NCBI GenBank assembly: GCA_034769895.1
Contig: CM068368.1
Span: forward strand, 688,153,877 to 688,217,876
Direction: 5' to 3'
From: Magicicada septendecula
Taxonomy: Eukaryota; Arthropoda; Insecta; Hemiptera; Cicadidae
DNA: 64,000 bases
Shown: piece after piece, positions 23,451 to 35,411 of the stretch
Position numbering within the stretch: position 1 is the first letter of the stretch
Layout of the letters: every line of letters starts with the position of its first letter
Program-made: the position numbers and the translations under genes
The notes under the pieces: model-generated
Databases searched by the model: none
What the model saw: the letters and a program-made list of their open reading frames with translations, nothing else
Told to the model about the DNA's origin: nothing

Positions 23451-23814
23451 ATATAAACTCAAGGTATGGACATTCTAAACATTTTAGTTTATGGTTATGA
23501 CCTTGCTGAATTTGGAAATGAAGTGTGGTAAAATTGAACAATTAATGATGAAGATTTGTAAATAAATTCTAGTGAAATTTATTGTGTTTGTATTGTAAAA
23601 TGTTTTATGTAAGCAATATATGTATGGAGTAGAAATTGATTTTAATAATAATATTTTATTTTGTTAATTAACGATAATAATTGATAAGAGGCAATAATGA
23701 ATTTAATTTTGAATCGTGTGTTCAAGTAATTTAAAATTATATTTGATCTGAATTGTAATAAATAGTAATTGATAAATATGTTAACACTAAAAGATATATA
23801 GAAATTATAGAAAA
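23451..23814 (+). other. 3' untranslated spacer, unit 1
   Basis: AT-rich DNA after the gag-like stop, repeated at 30,377-30,746. The structured RNA block seen after the stop in A, B and E1 is missing; an embedded LTR follows instead. Confidence 0.6.
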
Positions 23815-25357
23815 TGCTGCCCCAGTTTCAATTTTATTTTATATCAATTCAGTTTTAATTTTCAATTGTCAGCTTCCACCTGTGAGGTGCCTCAGTAAAA
23901 CATACACTGTTAGCATAAACAACTGTCTAGACATATTACGTAATAGCTTGCCAGCAGCAGTCTCCCTTGTGAATCACAGTATGCAGATTAACATCAGACA
24001 GCAAGGAGCAGCATACAGTTTTGTTACGTGAAAAGGTGGCCTCGGGTGCAAGATAGGCCGTAATTAATAGTCGGCCTATCCATTAAAGTATTAATGTACT
24101 AAATAGTACTAAAGTAATAAAACCTGTATAAAAAAAATGCGTGAACAGAATAGCGCGCGGCCAACCTAAAAACATCTAAGTGCGATAAAGTTACGTCGGC
24201 CGACTTAATATTAACATACAGAGACATTAAATCAAACTAGTGAACTCATCATAAACAGTTGTAGGAGTGCGTACGGACTAAGAAAGCAGTCAACTAATAA
24301 AAAGTGATCAGTGCTCGTACCGATGAAGTTACGTGGACCAATACCATTATTAGCCGCGAACAATGATTTTGGCAATCAGTAACAGCAGAGATAAAATTAT
24401 CCAGCGATTTCCGAAGTGAGGGATAAAAAACGCACATCCCCAGTTGAAGCGAAGCCACTACCAGGATGAGTACCATATTATTATTTCAGAAATTTTAACC
24501 ACTATACGGTAATATTTATTTACAGACACTTTATTAAAAGAGATCTCTAAGGGAAAGATAAAAAATTAAACAAACAGAAATAAACGCACTGGTTCATTAA
24601 AATATAAATAATTTGTAGTAGTTTAAGAAAGGTTATATTAAGAAATGTTTATCATTAATTCATTGGATTTCATATGTTACTAATGAAGATTCTATTCACA
24701 TATACTAAAAGAAATTAAAACTTTAATTGTTATCAAAGGAAGATGAAGTAATTAAATCATCCAATAAACCAGACGTTATTTGTTTAAATGTAAACTGTGT
24801 ATTGATCTTTATACCGTTTACCTCAAATAACCCTTTTTGCAGCTGTGTTCGTCTGCAGAACCCTGGAGATATCCCTAAGGTAAGAGTTAATTATTAATTT
24901 GAAGTAATTGAGTAGTTTCAATGGTCCGAGTACAGGGACTCGAGTAGTTTTATTATTTTAAAGAAACTTATACTGTTTCATTGGCCCCCGATACAGGGAC
25001 GGTGAGTGTAATTTGTTATTACATTCGCCAGACCTAATTAAGCTGCAGAACGGGCTATTTGAGAGGGAGGACGTTTTGGTAAATAACATAAACATAGTGA
25101 AATATTAAGAGAGTAAGTTAGTACGCCTGTTTAACATAAGCTGTCCTGTATGGAAAATCTTGCCTAAACGGACCTGGTAAGTAATTCAAAGTAAATAGTG
25201 GGGAAATGTGTAAAGGTTTCCATATTTGTCCTTTTGTTTAAAAATATTGGTGGCGACCTATAAGTTGGGAATCTTCTGTTTTTCGTAAGTCAGGGCGAGT
25301 GAAGTAAAAGGTAAGTAAAAGTTTAATAAAGGGGGGGTAAGGAAATAGACCGTAACA
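23815..25357 (+). repeat. Embedded diverged LTR (D1)
   Basis: From 'tgccccagtttcaa' it parallels the C LTR (same GAGGTGCC, GTGGCCTCGGG and 'gagatctctaaggg' blocks) but is longer and diverged. It ends GACCGTAACA at 25,357, followed by a PBS. It carries an exon-like cassette (acceptor CCCTTTTTGCAG, exon 24,843-24,879, donor AAG|GTAAGA), two internal PBS-like sites (24,922-24,939 and 24,982-25,000), donor CTG|GTAAGT (25,177), a third PBS-like TGGCGACC (25,251) and donor AAAG|GTAAGT (25,311). Its left edge is not sharp. It replaces the structured RNA block of the family. Confidence 0.7.
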
Positions 25358-25358
25358 A

Positions 25359-25376
25359 TGGCGACCCTGCCAGGAC
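25359..25376 (+). promoter_or_regulatory. PBS after D1
   Basis: TGGCGACCCTGCCAGGAC, 1 bp after the LTR end. It resembles the arginine-tRNA-type PBS of 412/mdg1-like elements; the assignment is tentative. Confidence 0.6.
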
Positions 25377-25686
25377 TAAGAGGAACTGATCAGTTGTGGA
25401 TATGGAGTGATGGAAGGCCGTTTGTTGATTTTTTAATTAAATGTTTCAGAGTCAGGTGATACTATGGCGGGTATCTGTCCGAGCTTATGGTGTTGGGATC
25501 TCGAACAGAGAAGTCCAGTAGGGTCGGATGGGTGCTGCCACAGTCACCAGACTAGGGGGGTAAGTACCCATGATTTTAGTAGAGTTCAGGGGGGTTGCGG
25601 CGCCATATCCTCACTGATCCTCTTAGGTTTTAGGCAATGAGAGTTTGTAGGCTTCGGCCTTCAACCTCTCATTGGGGGGGGGGTAA
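25377..25686 (+). ncRNA. 3' RNA domain, hairpin and purine tract, unit 1
   Basis: Conserved core GGTGTTGGGATCTC...GTCCAGT at 25,489-25,519. The hairpin at 25,635-25,674 has CAATGAGAGTT paired with AACCTCTCATTG and a TTCG loop, and a G-run of about 10 adjoins LTR2. Homologous to the 3' domain of A although the LTRs differ. Confidence 0.72.
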
Positions 25687-26722
25687 TGTAACGGTACAGA
25701 ATTGTGTGCTACCCCAGTTTCAATTTTATTTTATATCAATTCAGTTTTAATTCACCTGTGAGGTGCCCCAGTTTAACCAGCAATACACTGTTAGCATAAA
25801 CAACTGATGTCTGGAGACAGCCAGACTAGACGCATTACGTAATACTTTGCCAGCAGCAGTCTACCTTGTGAATCACAGTAAGCAGTTTGTCACCATAGAG
25901 TCAACAGAGGAGAGCAGTGTATTAATACAGTTCATTAAAAGAAAACAGTGGCCTCGGGTGTGTAAGATAGGCCAAAGTTAAGGCTGGCCTATCCAATCAA
26001 ATAACTAATTAAAACATCTTTTAATAACTATTAAAAGTCCAAACAATGCAGCGGATTTAAGTGTGTGACTTAATATTGACACGGAGAAATCAGTGAATTC
26101 AAATCAGTGAAAATCTAATACAACACAGTAAGCTCAGTGCAACTAGGGGCGTGAGTGCACCAGAAACAAGAAAGTGGTCAACGAGATAGGGCAACAAACT
26201 ATACGAACATACACGGTGAATGGGTAACTAACAACCCTAAATATACCTATTTAAATCAGTTCAAAACAAATGATGATAACTTATTTAATATAATATAAAT
26301 AATCGAGATCTCTAAGGGAAAGGAGTTTTGTAAAAGTAAATAGCAAGGGGAAAAGGGTATTAAGATATACACACTGGTTCATAATAACTTGGCATAGTCT
26401 AGTTGATCATTCACTGTTTATTAGTTGTTAATTCGTAAATGCAAATTTCAATAAAATTCAGACTTTATTTCATATAAACCGTGTGTAGAGAGTAAGTTAT
26501 TACGCCTGTTTAACATAACCTGTCCTGTATAGAAAATCTCGCCTAAACGTACCTGGTAAGTAATTCAAAGTAAATAGTGGGGAAATGTGTAAAGGTTTCC
26601 ATATTTGTCCTTTTGTTTAAAAATATTGGTGGCGACCTTCTGTTTTTCGTAAGTCAGGGCGAGTGAAGTAAAAGGTAAGTAAAAGTTAAATATAAGGGGG
26701 GGTAAGGAAAAAGACTGTAACA
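25687..26722 (+). repeat. C array, LTR2 (shared by both units)
   Basis: TGTAACGGTACAG...ACTGTAACA, 1,036 bp. A purine tract lies on its left and a PBS on its right, so it is both the 3' LTR of unit 1 and the 5' LTR of unit 2. It contains donor-like CTG|GTAAGT (26,556), a captured PBS-like TGGCGACC (26,630) and donor AAAG|GTAAGT (26,675). Confidence 0.9.
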
Positions 26723-26723
26723 A

Positions 26724-26741
26724 TGGCGACCCTGCCAGGAT
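26724..26741 (+). promoter_or_regulatory. PBS of array unit 2
   Basis: TGGCGACCCTGCCAGGAT, 1 bp after LTR2; same type as the site after D1. Confidence 0.65.
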
Positions 26742-26974
26742 GACTCATATGGAATTTTCTGATATGGGTTTAGGCCTGATTGGAAGTACAAGACAGGTTG
26801 TGGTAACAGCGTATGTGTGAATAATTAGTGTAGTTTTTATAAAAGTGTATTATATAATATTTCTAAGTATGGCCGAGGTACCGGAAAACGGGGTAGGTCT
26901 AACATGGGCTGATACATTGAATTATTTGAAAAGTCAATTTGAGGAAATAAAAAACTCACAAAGACAATGGATTA

Positions 26975-27797
26975 TTATATATAAAAACTTTCACAAATGA
27001 ACTTACTTTTGTTCTCACTATCACAAACATTTCAAGGTGTTGTGCCTCTTGCTCAGTGTGAGTAAATACTGAAAGTCATTGTTGCAGAATAACGGTTATG
27101 GACTATAGGTGTGTGTGGTGGGAATTGATGATGGGAGGGAATTGGCGCTGAGGTTCAAATTTTGTGTTTGGATCAATGTATCAAATAGTGTATGTGATCT
27201 GTAATGTACTTGTTCATTTAATATGTTGTTTGGTTGTAATGTGTGATATCTGTATATTTCAAATTGTTCAGCTGTGTTTAATTTTCTACTTTTTGATAAG
27301 TAGTGTAATATTTCCATGTTGTGTGCTATGTTTGTGTAACTATGGTTTTCATTTTGTAAATGTGTGGCAAATGTGGAATGTATGTAATTTGTGGTGAGGG
27401 CTTTTATATGTTCTGAAAATCTGGAATAAAAGATCCTTCCCGTCTGGCCGATGTAGAATTGGTTACAATCATTACAATTTAATTTATAAACTCCTGTTTT
27501 ACTGTATGTGTCTGTGTCTTTGTTAAAATTTATATGTTTCTTAATGGTGTTGTTGGTTCTGTAGGCTATTTTATAATTGTGTTTCTAAATGTGTTAGCAA
27601 TTTTGTGTGTATTGGAGTTGTAGTATGTAAGTGTTATGTACTTACTGGGTTGTGTGTTGTTGGTCTGATGTGTTTTATTTTTATTTTTTGTGTTTAGGAT
27701 GCGTTTGTGTATTTTATTTACCAAATCGGGGTTGTATCCATTTTTAACTGCTATATATTTGATTGTGTTAAGTTCGTCTTGGTAATCATGTGTGTAA
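26975..27797 (-). pseudogene. Penelope-like element, inverted arm with GIY-YIG coding remnant
   Basis: Read on the minus strand it gives the same GIY-YIG region as 21,504-22,133, with the open stretch at 27,096-27,317 (MEILHYLSKSRK...) and further pieces to 27,793. The frame is broken by single-base losses, for example near 27,585. The plus-strand frame at 27,164-27,397 is its antisense shadow. Confidence 0.75.
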
Positions 27798-27798
27798 T

Positions 27799-28430
27799 CA
27801 CCAATGTTCCCATAAAAGAAACTTTAATTACATTAGAACAATTACTAAAATTAAACAACATACCTGAAACACACATAAATGAGATCATAAATCTAACTAA
27901 AATTATAACAGATCAAAATTATTTCACACACAATAACATGTTTTACACACAAACAGATGGACTACCCATGGGCTCACCTATATCAGGTATACTAGCCGAA
28001 ATATTTGTACACACCATAGAACAAGAACACATATTACACAATAACAAATATACTGATAAAATAATATATATTGAGCACAGGTATGTTGATGACATTATAA
28101 TCCTATACAACGGCAACAAAAGACAAATAGAAAATTTCCACAAATATATTAACCACTATACACCATAAATTAAATTCACACTTGAAATAGAACTAAATTA
28201 ATAGTTTAAACTTCTTAGACCTCACAATCACCAAAACAAACAACACACACACATACAAAATATACAGGAAACCCACCACATCAGACATGGTCATACATAA
28301 CTCATCCAACCACCCAACTCAACACAAACATGCAGCATTCAACTACATGCTCCATAGACTCAATTCAATACCCCTAAACACACATGATTACCAAGAAGAA
28401 CTTAACACAATCAAATATATAGCAGTTAAA
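27799..28430 (+). pseudogene. Penelope-like reverse transcriptase fragment
   Basis: Open from the arm junction to 28,168, then frameshifted. Visible motifs are TNVPIKETL, TDGLPMGSPISGILAEIF and the catalytic RYVDDIIIL (YVDD box), followed in a shifted frame by NFLDLTITKTNN, YRKPTTSDMVIHNSSNHP and HAAFNYMLHR. These are in the order expected for palm and thumb of Penelope-like reverse transcriptases. The 5' part of the domain is missing. The first 30 residues of the longest frame (27,707-27,795) are antisense sequence of the inverted arm and not part of the protein. Confidence 0.85.
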
Positions 28431-28833
28431 AATGGATACAACCCCGATTTGGTAAAATAAAATACATAAACGCATCCTAAACACAAAAAATAAAAATAAA
28501 ACACATCAGACCAACAACACACAACCAGTAAGTACATAACACTTACATACTACAACTCCAATACACACAAAATTGCTAACACATTTAGAAAAACACAATT
28601 ATAAAATAGCCTACAGAACCAACAACACCATTAAGAAACATATAAATTTTAACAAAGACACAGACACATACAGTAAAACAGGAGTTTATAAATTAAATTG
28701 TAATGATTGTAACCAATTCTACATCGGCCAGACGGGAAGATCTTTTTATTCCAGATTTTCAGAACATATAAAAGCCCTCACCACAAATTACATACATTCC
28801 ACATTTGCCACACATTACAAAATGAAACCATAG
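28431..28833 (+). pseudogene. Penelope-like GIY-YIG part, unit 2 direct arm
   Basis: Continuation of the reverse transcriptase fragment. Open again from 28,573 to 28,833 with the same GVYKL...YIGQTGR signature as unit 1, then stopped by single-base losses near 28,815. Same protein as 21,504-22,133, more decayed. Confidence 0.8.
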
Positions 28834-29948
28834 TTACACAAACATAGAACACAACATGGAAATATTAAACTACTTATCAAAAAGTAGAAAATTAAACACA
28901 GCTGAACAATTTGAAATATACAGATATCACACATTACAACCAAACAACATATTAAATGAACAAGTACATTACAGATCACATACACTATTTGATACATTGA
29001 TCCAAACACAAATTTGAACCTCAGCGCCAATTCCCTCCCATCATCAATTCCACCACACACACCTATAGTCCATAACCGTTATTCTGCAACAATGACTTTC
29101 AGTATTTACTCACACTGAGCAAGAGGCACAACACCTTGAAACGTTTGTGATAGTGAGAACAAAAGTAAGTTCATTTGTGAAAGTTTTTTATATATATAAA
29201 TATTAGTAAAAGTGAACAAAGAGGATGAATCAACAGATATTTACAATGGATTAATGATGTGAAAAAACGAAACGAGAAGTGGGAAAGAGATAGATGTAAG
29301 CTACTAGAAAATAAAGAAAGTGACCTAAACCAGGTGAGTAGTTCTGATAGAGGAGGTAAAAATGATGATGATACTTTTACACACAATAGAGTTAGTTTAA
29401 GTACAGATGAAATAAGTGAAGATAGTGAAAATATACGGGTTAATCATAATGCAGACACAGGTAAGTGTAGTGAGAATATAAATAATGAAGTAATGAATTA
29501 CAAGGTAAGTGTAGGTGTTAAAATAAATAACGATTATAATGGGGGTGAAATAATGTTGAGTAATAATAAAGAGGTATTTGAAAATGGGGTATCAAATAGT
29601 GATATATTAAACAATAGTGGTGATAATGAGAATAGAATAAGAGTTGAGGTTGATCAAAGATTGCTAGTTAGTGTTAATGATTTAGAAAGGGGAGTATAGA
29701 GATAGATTAAGTGTAGAGGGTGAACAGGGGGCAAGTTTATATAGGGTTTAAATGTGAAACAGAGATTTCACAAGTTGTTTATGGAACTAGTGAGGATCAC
29801 AAAAGATCCTCACTAGGACATTTGGGAGACATGGTGTCTCAAATGGTCCCCTTAGTTTTTGTGATTTAGCTGGTAAAGCCAGGAGATGTAATAAGTATTT
29901 AGTGGTGCCCTTTGCATGGAGTGAGAGAGAAAATGTGATATGGTGTTC

Positions 29949-30048
<100 letters not shown>

Positions 30049-30376
30049 GAAATAAATAGAGGTTATGAAAGGTTGGTGCAGGTGTTAGATATTGAGAGAG
30101 ATGAAAAAAGTGAATTGCATTATGAAATAGAGAGAGATGAATATTTGGAATAATACTGTCATAAATGATAAAATAACTTACCTGGGTGTAACAACAAATA
30201 CCTACGGAGACTGGACAAAAAATAAATAATGGTGACAAGGGTTATGAACTCATAATAGGGATAATGAATGACATGGAGGTAATGGCGTACTATATTAATA
30301 ATAATAATAAAATGAGAGTGAATATGAATGAAAAGTGCTATAAAAAAGCAAGACTATTACACGACGATGGAGGTTG

Positions 30377-30745
30377 AATATAAACTCAAGGTATGGACAT
30401 TCTAAACATTTTAGTTTATGGTTATGACCTTGCTGAATTTGGAAATGAAGTGTGGTAAAATTGAACAATTAATGATGAAGATTTGTAAATAAATTCTAGT
30501 GAAATTTATTGTGTTTTGTATTGTAAAATGTTTTATGTAAGCAATATATGTATGGGGTAGAAATTGATTTTAATAATAATATTTTATTTTTGTTAATTAA
30601 CGATAATAATTGATAAGAGGTAATAATGAATTTAATTTTGAATCGTGTGTTCAAGTAATTTAAAATTATATTTGATCTGAATTGTAATAAATAGTAATTG
30701 ATAAATATGTTAACACTAAAAGATATATAGAAATTATAGAAAATG
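30377..30745 (+). other. 3' untranslated spacer, unit 2
   Basis: Near-identical copy of 23,451-23,814. No gene. Confidence 0.6.
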
Positions 30746-32284
30746 CTGCCCCAGTTTCAATTTTATTTTATATCAATTCAGTTTTAATTTTCAATTGTCA
30801 GCTTCCACCTGTGAGGTGCCTCAGTGCAACATACACTGTTAGCATAAACAACTGTCTAGACATATTACGTAATAGCTTGCAGCAGCAGTCTCCCTTGTGA
30901 ATCACAGTATGCAGATTAACATCAGACAGCAAGGAGCAGCATACAGTTTTGTTACGTGAAAAGGTGGCCTCGGGTGCAAGATAGGCCGTAATTAATAGTC
31001 GGCCTATCCATTAAAGTATTAATATACTAAATAGTACTAAAGTAATAAAACCTGTATAAAAAAAATGCATGAACAGAATAGCGCGCGGCCAACCTAAAAC
31101 ATCTAAGTGCGATAAAGTTACATCGGCCGACTTAATATTAACATACAGAGACATTAAATCAAACTAGTGAACTCATCATAAACAGTTGTAGGAGTGCGTA
31201 CGGACTAAGAAAGCAGTCAACTAATAAAAAGTGATCAGTGCTCGTACCGATGAAGTTACGTGGACCGATACCATTATTAGCCGTGAACAATGATTTTGGC
31301 AATCAGTAACAGCAGAGATAAAATTATCCAGCGATTTCCGAAGTGAGGGATAAAAAACGCACATCCCCAGTTGAAGCGAAGCCACTACCAGGATGAGTAC
31401 CATATTATTATTTCAGAATTTTTAACCACTATACGGTAATATTTATTTACAGACACTTTATTAAAAGAGATCTCTAAGGGAAAGATAAAAAATTAAACAA
31501 ACAGAAATAAACGCACTGGTTCATTAAAATATAAATAATTTGTAGTAGTTTAAGAAAGGTTATATTAAGAAATGTTTATCATTAATTCATTGGATTTCAT
31601 ATGTTACTAATGAAGATTCTATTCACATATACTAAAAGAAATTAAAACTTTAATTGTTATCAAAGGAAGATGAAGTAATTAAATCATCCAATAAACCAGA
31701 CGTTATTTGTTTAAATGTAAACTGTGTATTGATCTTTATACCGTTTACCTCAAATAACCCTTTTTGCAGCTGTGTTCGTCTGCAGAACCCTGGAGATATC
31801 CCTAAGGTAAGAGTTAATTATTAATTTGAAGTAATTGAGTAGTTTCAATGGCCCGAGTACAGGGACTCGAGTAGTTTTATTATTTTAAAGAAACTTATAC
31901 TGTTTCATTGGCCCCCGATACAGGGACGGTGAGTGTAATTTGTTATTACATTCGCCAGACCTAATTAAGCTGCAGAACGGGCTATTTGAGAGGGAGGACG
32001 TTTTGGTAAATAACATAAACATAGTGAAATATTAAGAGAGTAAGTTAGTACGCCTGTTTAACATAAGCTGTCCTGTATGGAAAATCTTGCCTAAACGGAC
32101 CTGGTAAGTAATTCAAAGTAAATAGTGGGGAAATGTGTAAAGGTTTCCATATTTGTCCTTTTGTTTAAAAATATTGATGGCGACCTATAAGTTGGGAATC
32201 TTCTGTTTTTCGTAAGTCAGGGCGAGTGAAGTAAAAGGTAAGTAAAAGTTTAACAAAGGGGGGGTAAGGAAATAGACCGTAACA
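30746..32284 (+). repeat. Embedded diverged LTR (D2)
   Basis: Near-identical copy of D1, with exon-like cassette at 31,770-31,806 (donor 31,807) and PBS TGGCGACCCTGCCAGGAC at 32,286-32,303. Confidence 0.7.
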
Positions 32285-32610
32285 ATGGCGACCCTGCCAG
32301 GACTAAGAGGAACTGATCAGTTGTGGATATGGAGTGATGGAAGGCCGTTTGTTGATTTTTTAATTAAATGTTTCAGAGTCAGGTGATACTATGGCGGGTA
32401 TCTGTCCGAGCTTATGGTGTTGGGATCTCGAACAGAGAAGTCCAGTAGGGTCGGATGGGTGCTGCCACAGTCACCAGACTAGGGGGGTAAGTACCCATGA
32501 TTTTAGTAGAGTTCAGGGGGGTTGCGGCGCCATATCCTCACTGATCCTCTTAGGTTTTAGGCAATGAAAGTTTGTAGGCTTCGGCCTTCAACCTCTCATT
32601 GGGGGGGTAA
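32285..32610 (+). ncRNA. 3' RNA domain, hairpin and purine tract, unit 2
   Basis: Conserved core at 32,416-32,446, hairpin 32,562-32,601 and a G-run of seven before LTR3. One stem change (CAATGAAAG for CAATGAGAG) weakens a pair compared with unit 1. Confidence 0.7.
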
Positions 32611-33659
32611 TGTAACGGTACAGAATTGTGTGCTACCCCAGTTTCAATTTTATTTTATATCAATTCAGTTTTAATTCACCTGTGAGGTGCCCCAGTTTAA
32701 CCAGCAATACACTGTTAGCATAAACAACTGATGTCTGGAGACAGCCAGACTAGACGCATTACGTAATACTTTGCCAGCAGCAGTCTACCTTGTGAATCAC
32801 AGTAAGCAGTTTGTCACCATAGAGTCAACAGAGGAGAGCAGTGTATTAATACAGTTCATTAAAAGAAAACAGTGGCCTCGGGTGTGTAAGATAGGCCGAA
32901 GTTAAGGCCGGCCTATCCAATCAAATAACTAATTAAAACATCTTTTAATAACTATTAAAAGTGCAAACAATGCAGTGGATTTAAGTGTGACTTAATATTA
33001 ACACGGAGAAATCAGTGAATTCAAATCAGTGAAAATCTAATACAACACAGTAAGCTCAGTGCAACTAGGGGCGTGAGTGCACCAGAAACAAGAAAGTGGT
33101 CAACGAGACAGGGCAACAAACTATACGAACTTACACGGTGAATGGGTAACTAACAACCCTAAATATACCTATTTAAATCAGTTCAAAACAAATGATGATA
33201 ACTTATTTAATATAATATAAATAATCAAGATCTCTAAGGGAAAGGAGTTTTGTAAAAGTAAATAGCAAGGGGAAAAGGGTATTAAGATATACACACTGGT
33301 TCATAATAACTTGGCATAGTCTAGTTGATCATTCACTGTTTATTAGTTGTTAATTCGTAAATGCAAATTTCAATAAAATTCAGACTTTATTTCATATAAA
33401 CCGTGTGTAGAGAGTAAGTTATTACGCCTGTTTAACATAACCTGTCCTGTATGGAAAATCTCGCCTAAACGGACCTGGTAAGAAATTCAAAGTAAATAGT
33501 AGGGAAATGTGTAAAGGTTTCCATATTTGTCCTTTTGTTTAAAAATATTGGTGGCGACCTTTAAGTTGGGAATCTTCTGTTTTTCGTAAGTCAGGGCGAG
33601 TGAAGTAAAAGGTAAGTAAAAGTTAAATATAAGGGGGGGTAAGGAAAAAGACCGTAACA
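32611..33659 (+). repeat. C array, LTR3
   Basis: TGTAACGGTACAG...GACCGTAACA, 1,049 bp, followed by TSD GTAA. It has a captured PBS-like TGGCGACC near 33,552 and donors as in LTR2. Confidence 0.9.
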
Positions 33660-33663
33660 GTAA

Positions 33664-33713
33664 GATGTGTTTTTCTTATTAATTATTATGTTGTAGGTAT
33701 TTGTACTATCACA
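33664..33713 (+). repeat. Solo LTR G, right part
   Basis: Last 50 bp of LTR G after the C array, ending CTATCACA, then TSD AATG (33,714-33,717). Confidence 0.7.
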
Positions 33714-33717
33714 AATG

Positions 33718-35015
33718 TATCTGTATCCTCAGAGGTTTCTAAATGAATTAATGAATAATCAAGCTTGTTTCGAATTCAATATAAAATAATGAATTATCAG
33801 TTATATTTTGATTTAAATTTTCGATTGCTGTAATGCGCATTTACTTAATCAGCTGATTTGATGGTTATATTGCAAATATTTAATGTTTATATTTTATTTA
33901 GTACACAAAATATTGTTTTATCAACAACAAAAGTTCATTTTTCAATCAAGTTCTGATATCACTGAAGGACATTTCACATATTTTGTATATAACTTTGTCA
34001 ACACTATGTGCAAATACCAAAATCTATGAAAATGGATCAGAAACTGATGAATATTTTCATGTACTCTTCTGAAAGAAACTCATAAAAATTATCATTTTCA
34101 AATATTAAATTCAATAATAAATTGACCAAACCTGTATTCGAACAAAAAGTGAAGCACAACTGTACACTTGATCAATGAATGTCTCAGGAATGAATTCTTG
34201 CGGAAACAATGCCTTATCTGTTATATTTGTACCTGAAACAAAGTAAGTCCAAGAGAATGTTGATAAGTTTTATCAAATAATATTACATACAATTTCATAT
34301 ACATAACACACATATAACACATACATATTCTGTATTAAAAAATGTACAAATGAAGAAGAGAATTACTAAGCAATTATTATGGTTTCAAAATTATATTTGG
34401 AAGTCAGCTCCAGCAAAATATTTTTGTAAGCTTCTTCTTGCATATATAAAACTTGTATAAGCTGTTATGTATGATTTGAGTCTGGTACAAGAAGTTGAAC
34501 ACCATTTACAGTACTTCAGCAACATAAAAAAAACCTTACAGCTTTTATGAGTAAACATCCTAGGTGAATGACAGTACTATAGGTAGACCACGCACATAAG
34601 AACCTTCGGCCAGGAAGCTTCGTGCATCTTCCCTTCCGTCCGTTCAAACACTCACTTCCCCACCACCTGACTGACATTTGTAGACTCACTCACTCACTTG
34701 CTCGCTATACCGTGTATTCAGTCACACACTGCTGTGGAGGGGTACCCCTCCACTGTACAGTGTTATGCGCCAAGTACAATGCTCAGAACACTTGATTCCG
34801 CGCAGGCTCTTATGTCTGTGGTTTGCTATAGATCAAACTTGGAGCCAGTACAGATATATAAATGCTTTAGTATTTTATTCTTCTCATAAGCATTTGGCAG
34901 TTTACATATTATATTTTACATATTCCACTGTTATAATTTGATCTAACAAGAACGACCTAGAGATACAAAGCACTAGTAACTCATAACTTTTCTCTGTTCA
35001 ACTGCATTCTAGTCC
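33718..35015. other. Unassigned AT-rich DNA
   Basis: No supported gene or repeat family. The frame at 34,698-34,889 has no recognisable feature. Confidence 0.5.
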
Positions 35016-35340
35016 AGTCACTGAAGGAAAAAATTCAAATTAAGTGGCTTCTACAAGATTTTTTGCATAAGGCTAGATAATAGGGTGAGAAATAATTTTA
35101 AAAAAAGTTTACATAAATTCTGTCGCGGTTTTTTGAAAAAGGGAAAGGGGAAGGTACAAAAAATTAGTTTTTTCAATTATCTTGAAAAATAACAAATTTA
35201 CAAAAAAAAGACAAATTACAAAAATTAAAGAGCATAAAGTCTCTACAAAAAAGCTATTTATCTTTTTTTTGTCAGGCCAATACTTTGTGAGAAAAATGGA
35301 ATTGAAATATTAGAAGAAGAAAAATTGATTGTTCGAGTCC
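35016..35340 (+). repeat. Fold-back element, left arm
   Basis: Starts AGTCACTGAAGG and matches the reverse complement of about 37,830-38,130 over some 300 bp, with visible divergence. Together they look like the long terminal inverted repeats of an old DNA transposon or fold-back element. No transposase is seen between them. Confidence 0.65.
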
Positions 35341-35411
35341 GCCCCGATGAGCGGGAAGGCTAATTTTTTCTGACATTGCAACATACAAATTTTAATAAAA
35401 TCCGTTATAAT

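Larger units (their letters stand above)
26975..29242. mobile_element. Penelope-like element insertion: inverted arm plus direct arm
   Basis: Flanked by ACAATGGATTA (26,964-26,974 and 29,243-29,253). The left arm (26,975-27,797) is a reverse-complement copy of the element's 3' part; the right arm (27,798-29,242) runs forward from within the reverse transcriptase to the 3' end. The arms meet head-to-head at about 27,797, where both are 5'-truncated. Penelope-like elements are known for complex inverted and tandem insertions. Confidence 0.82.

Noticed and set aside
24294..24476. 60-residue minus frame repeated at 31,221-31,403
   Set aside because: Inside LTR D, duplicated with the array; no coding evidence.
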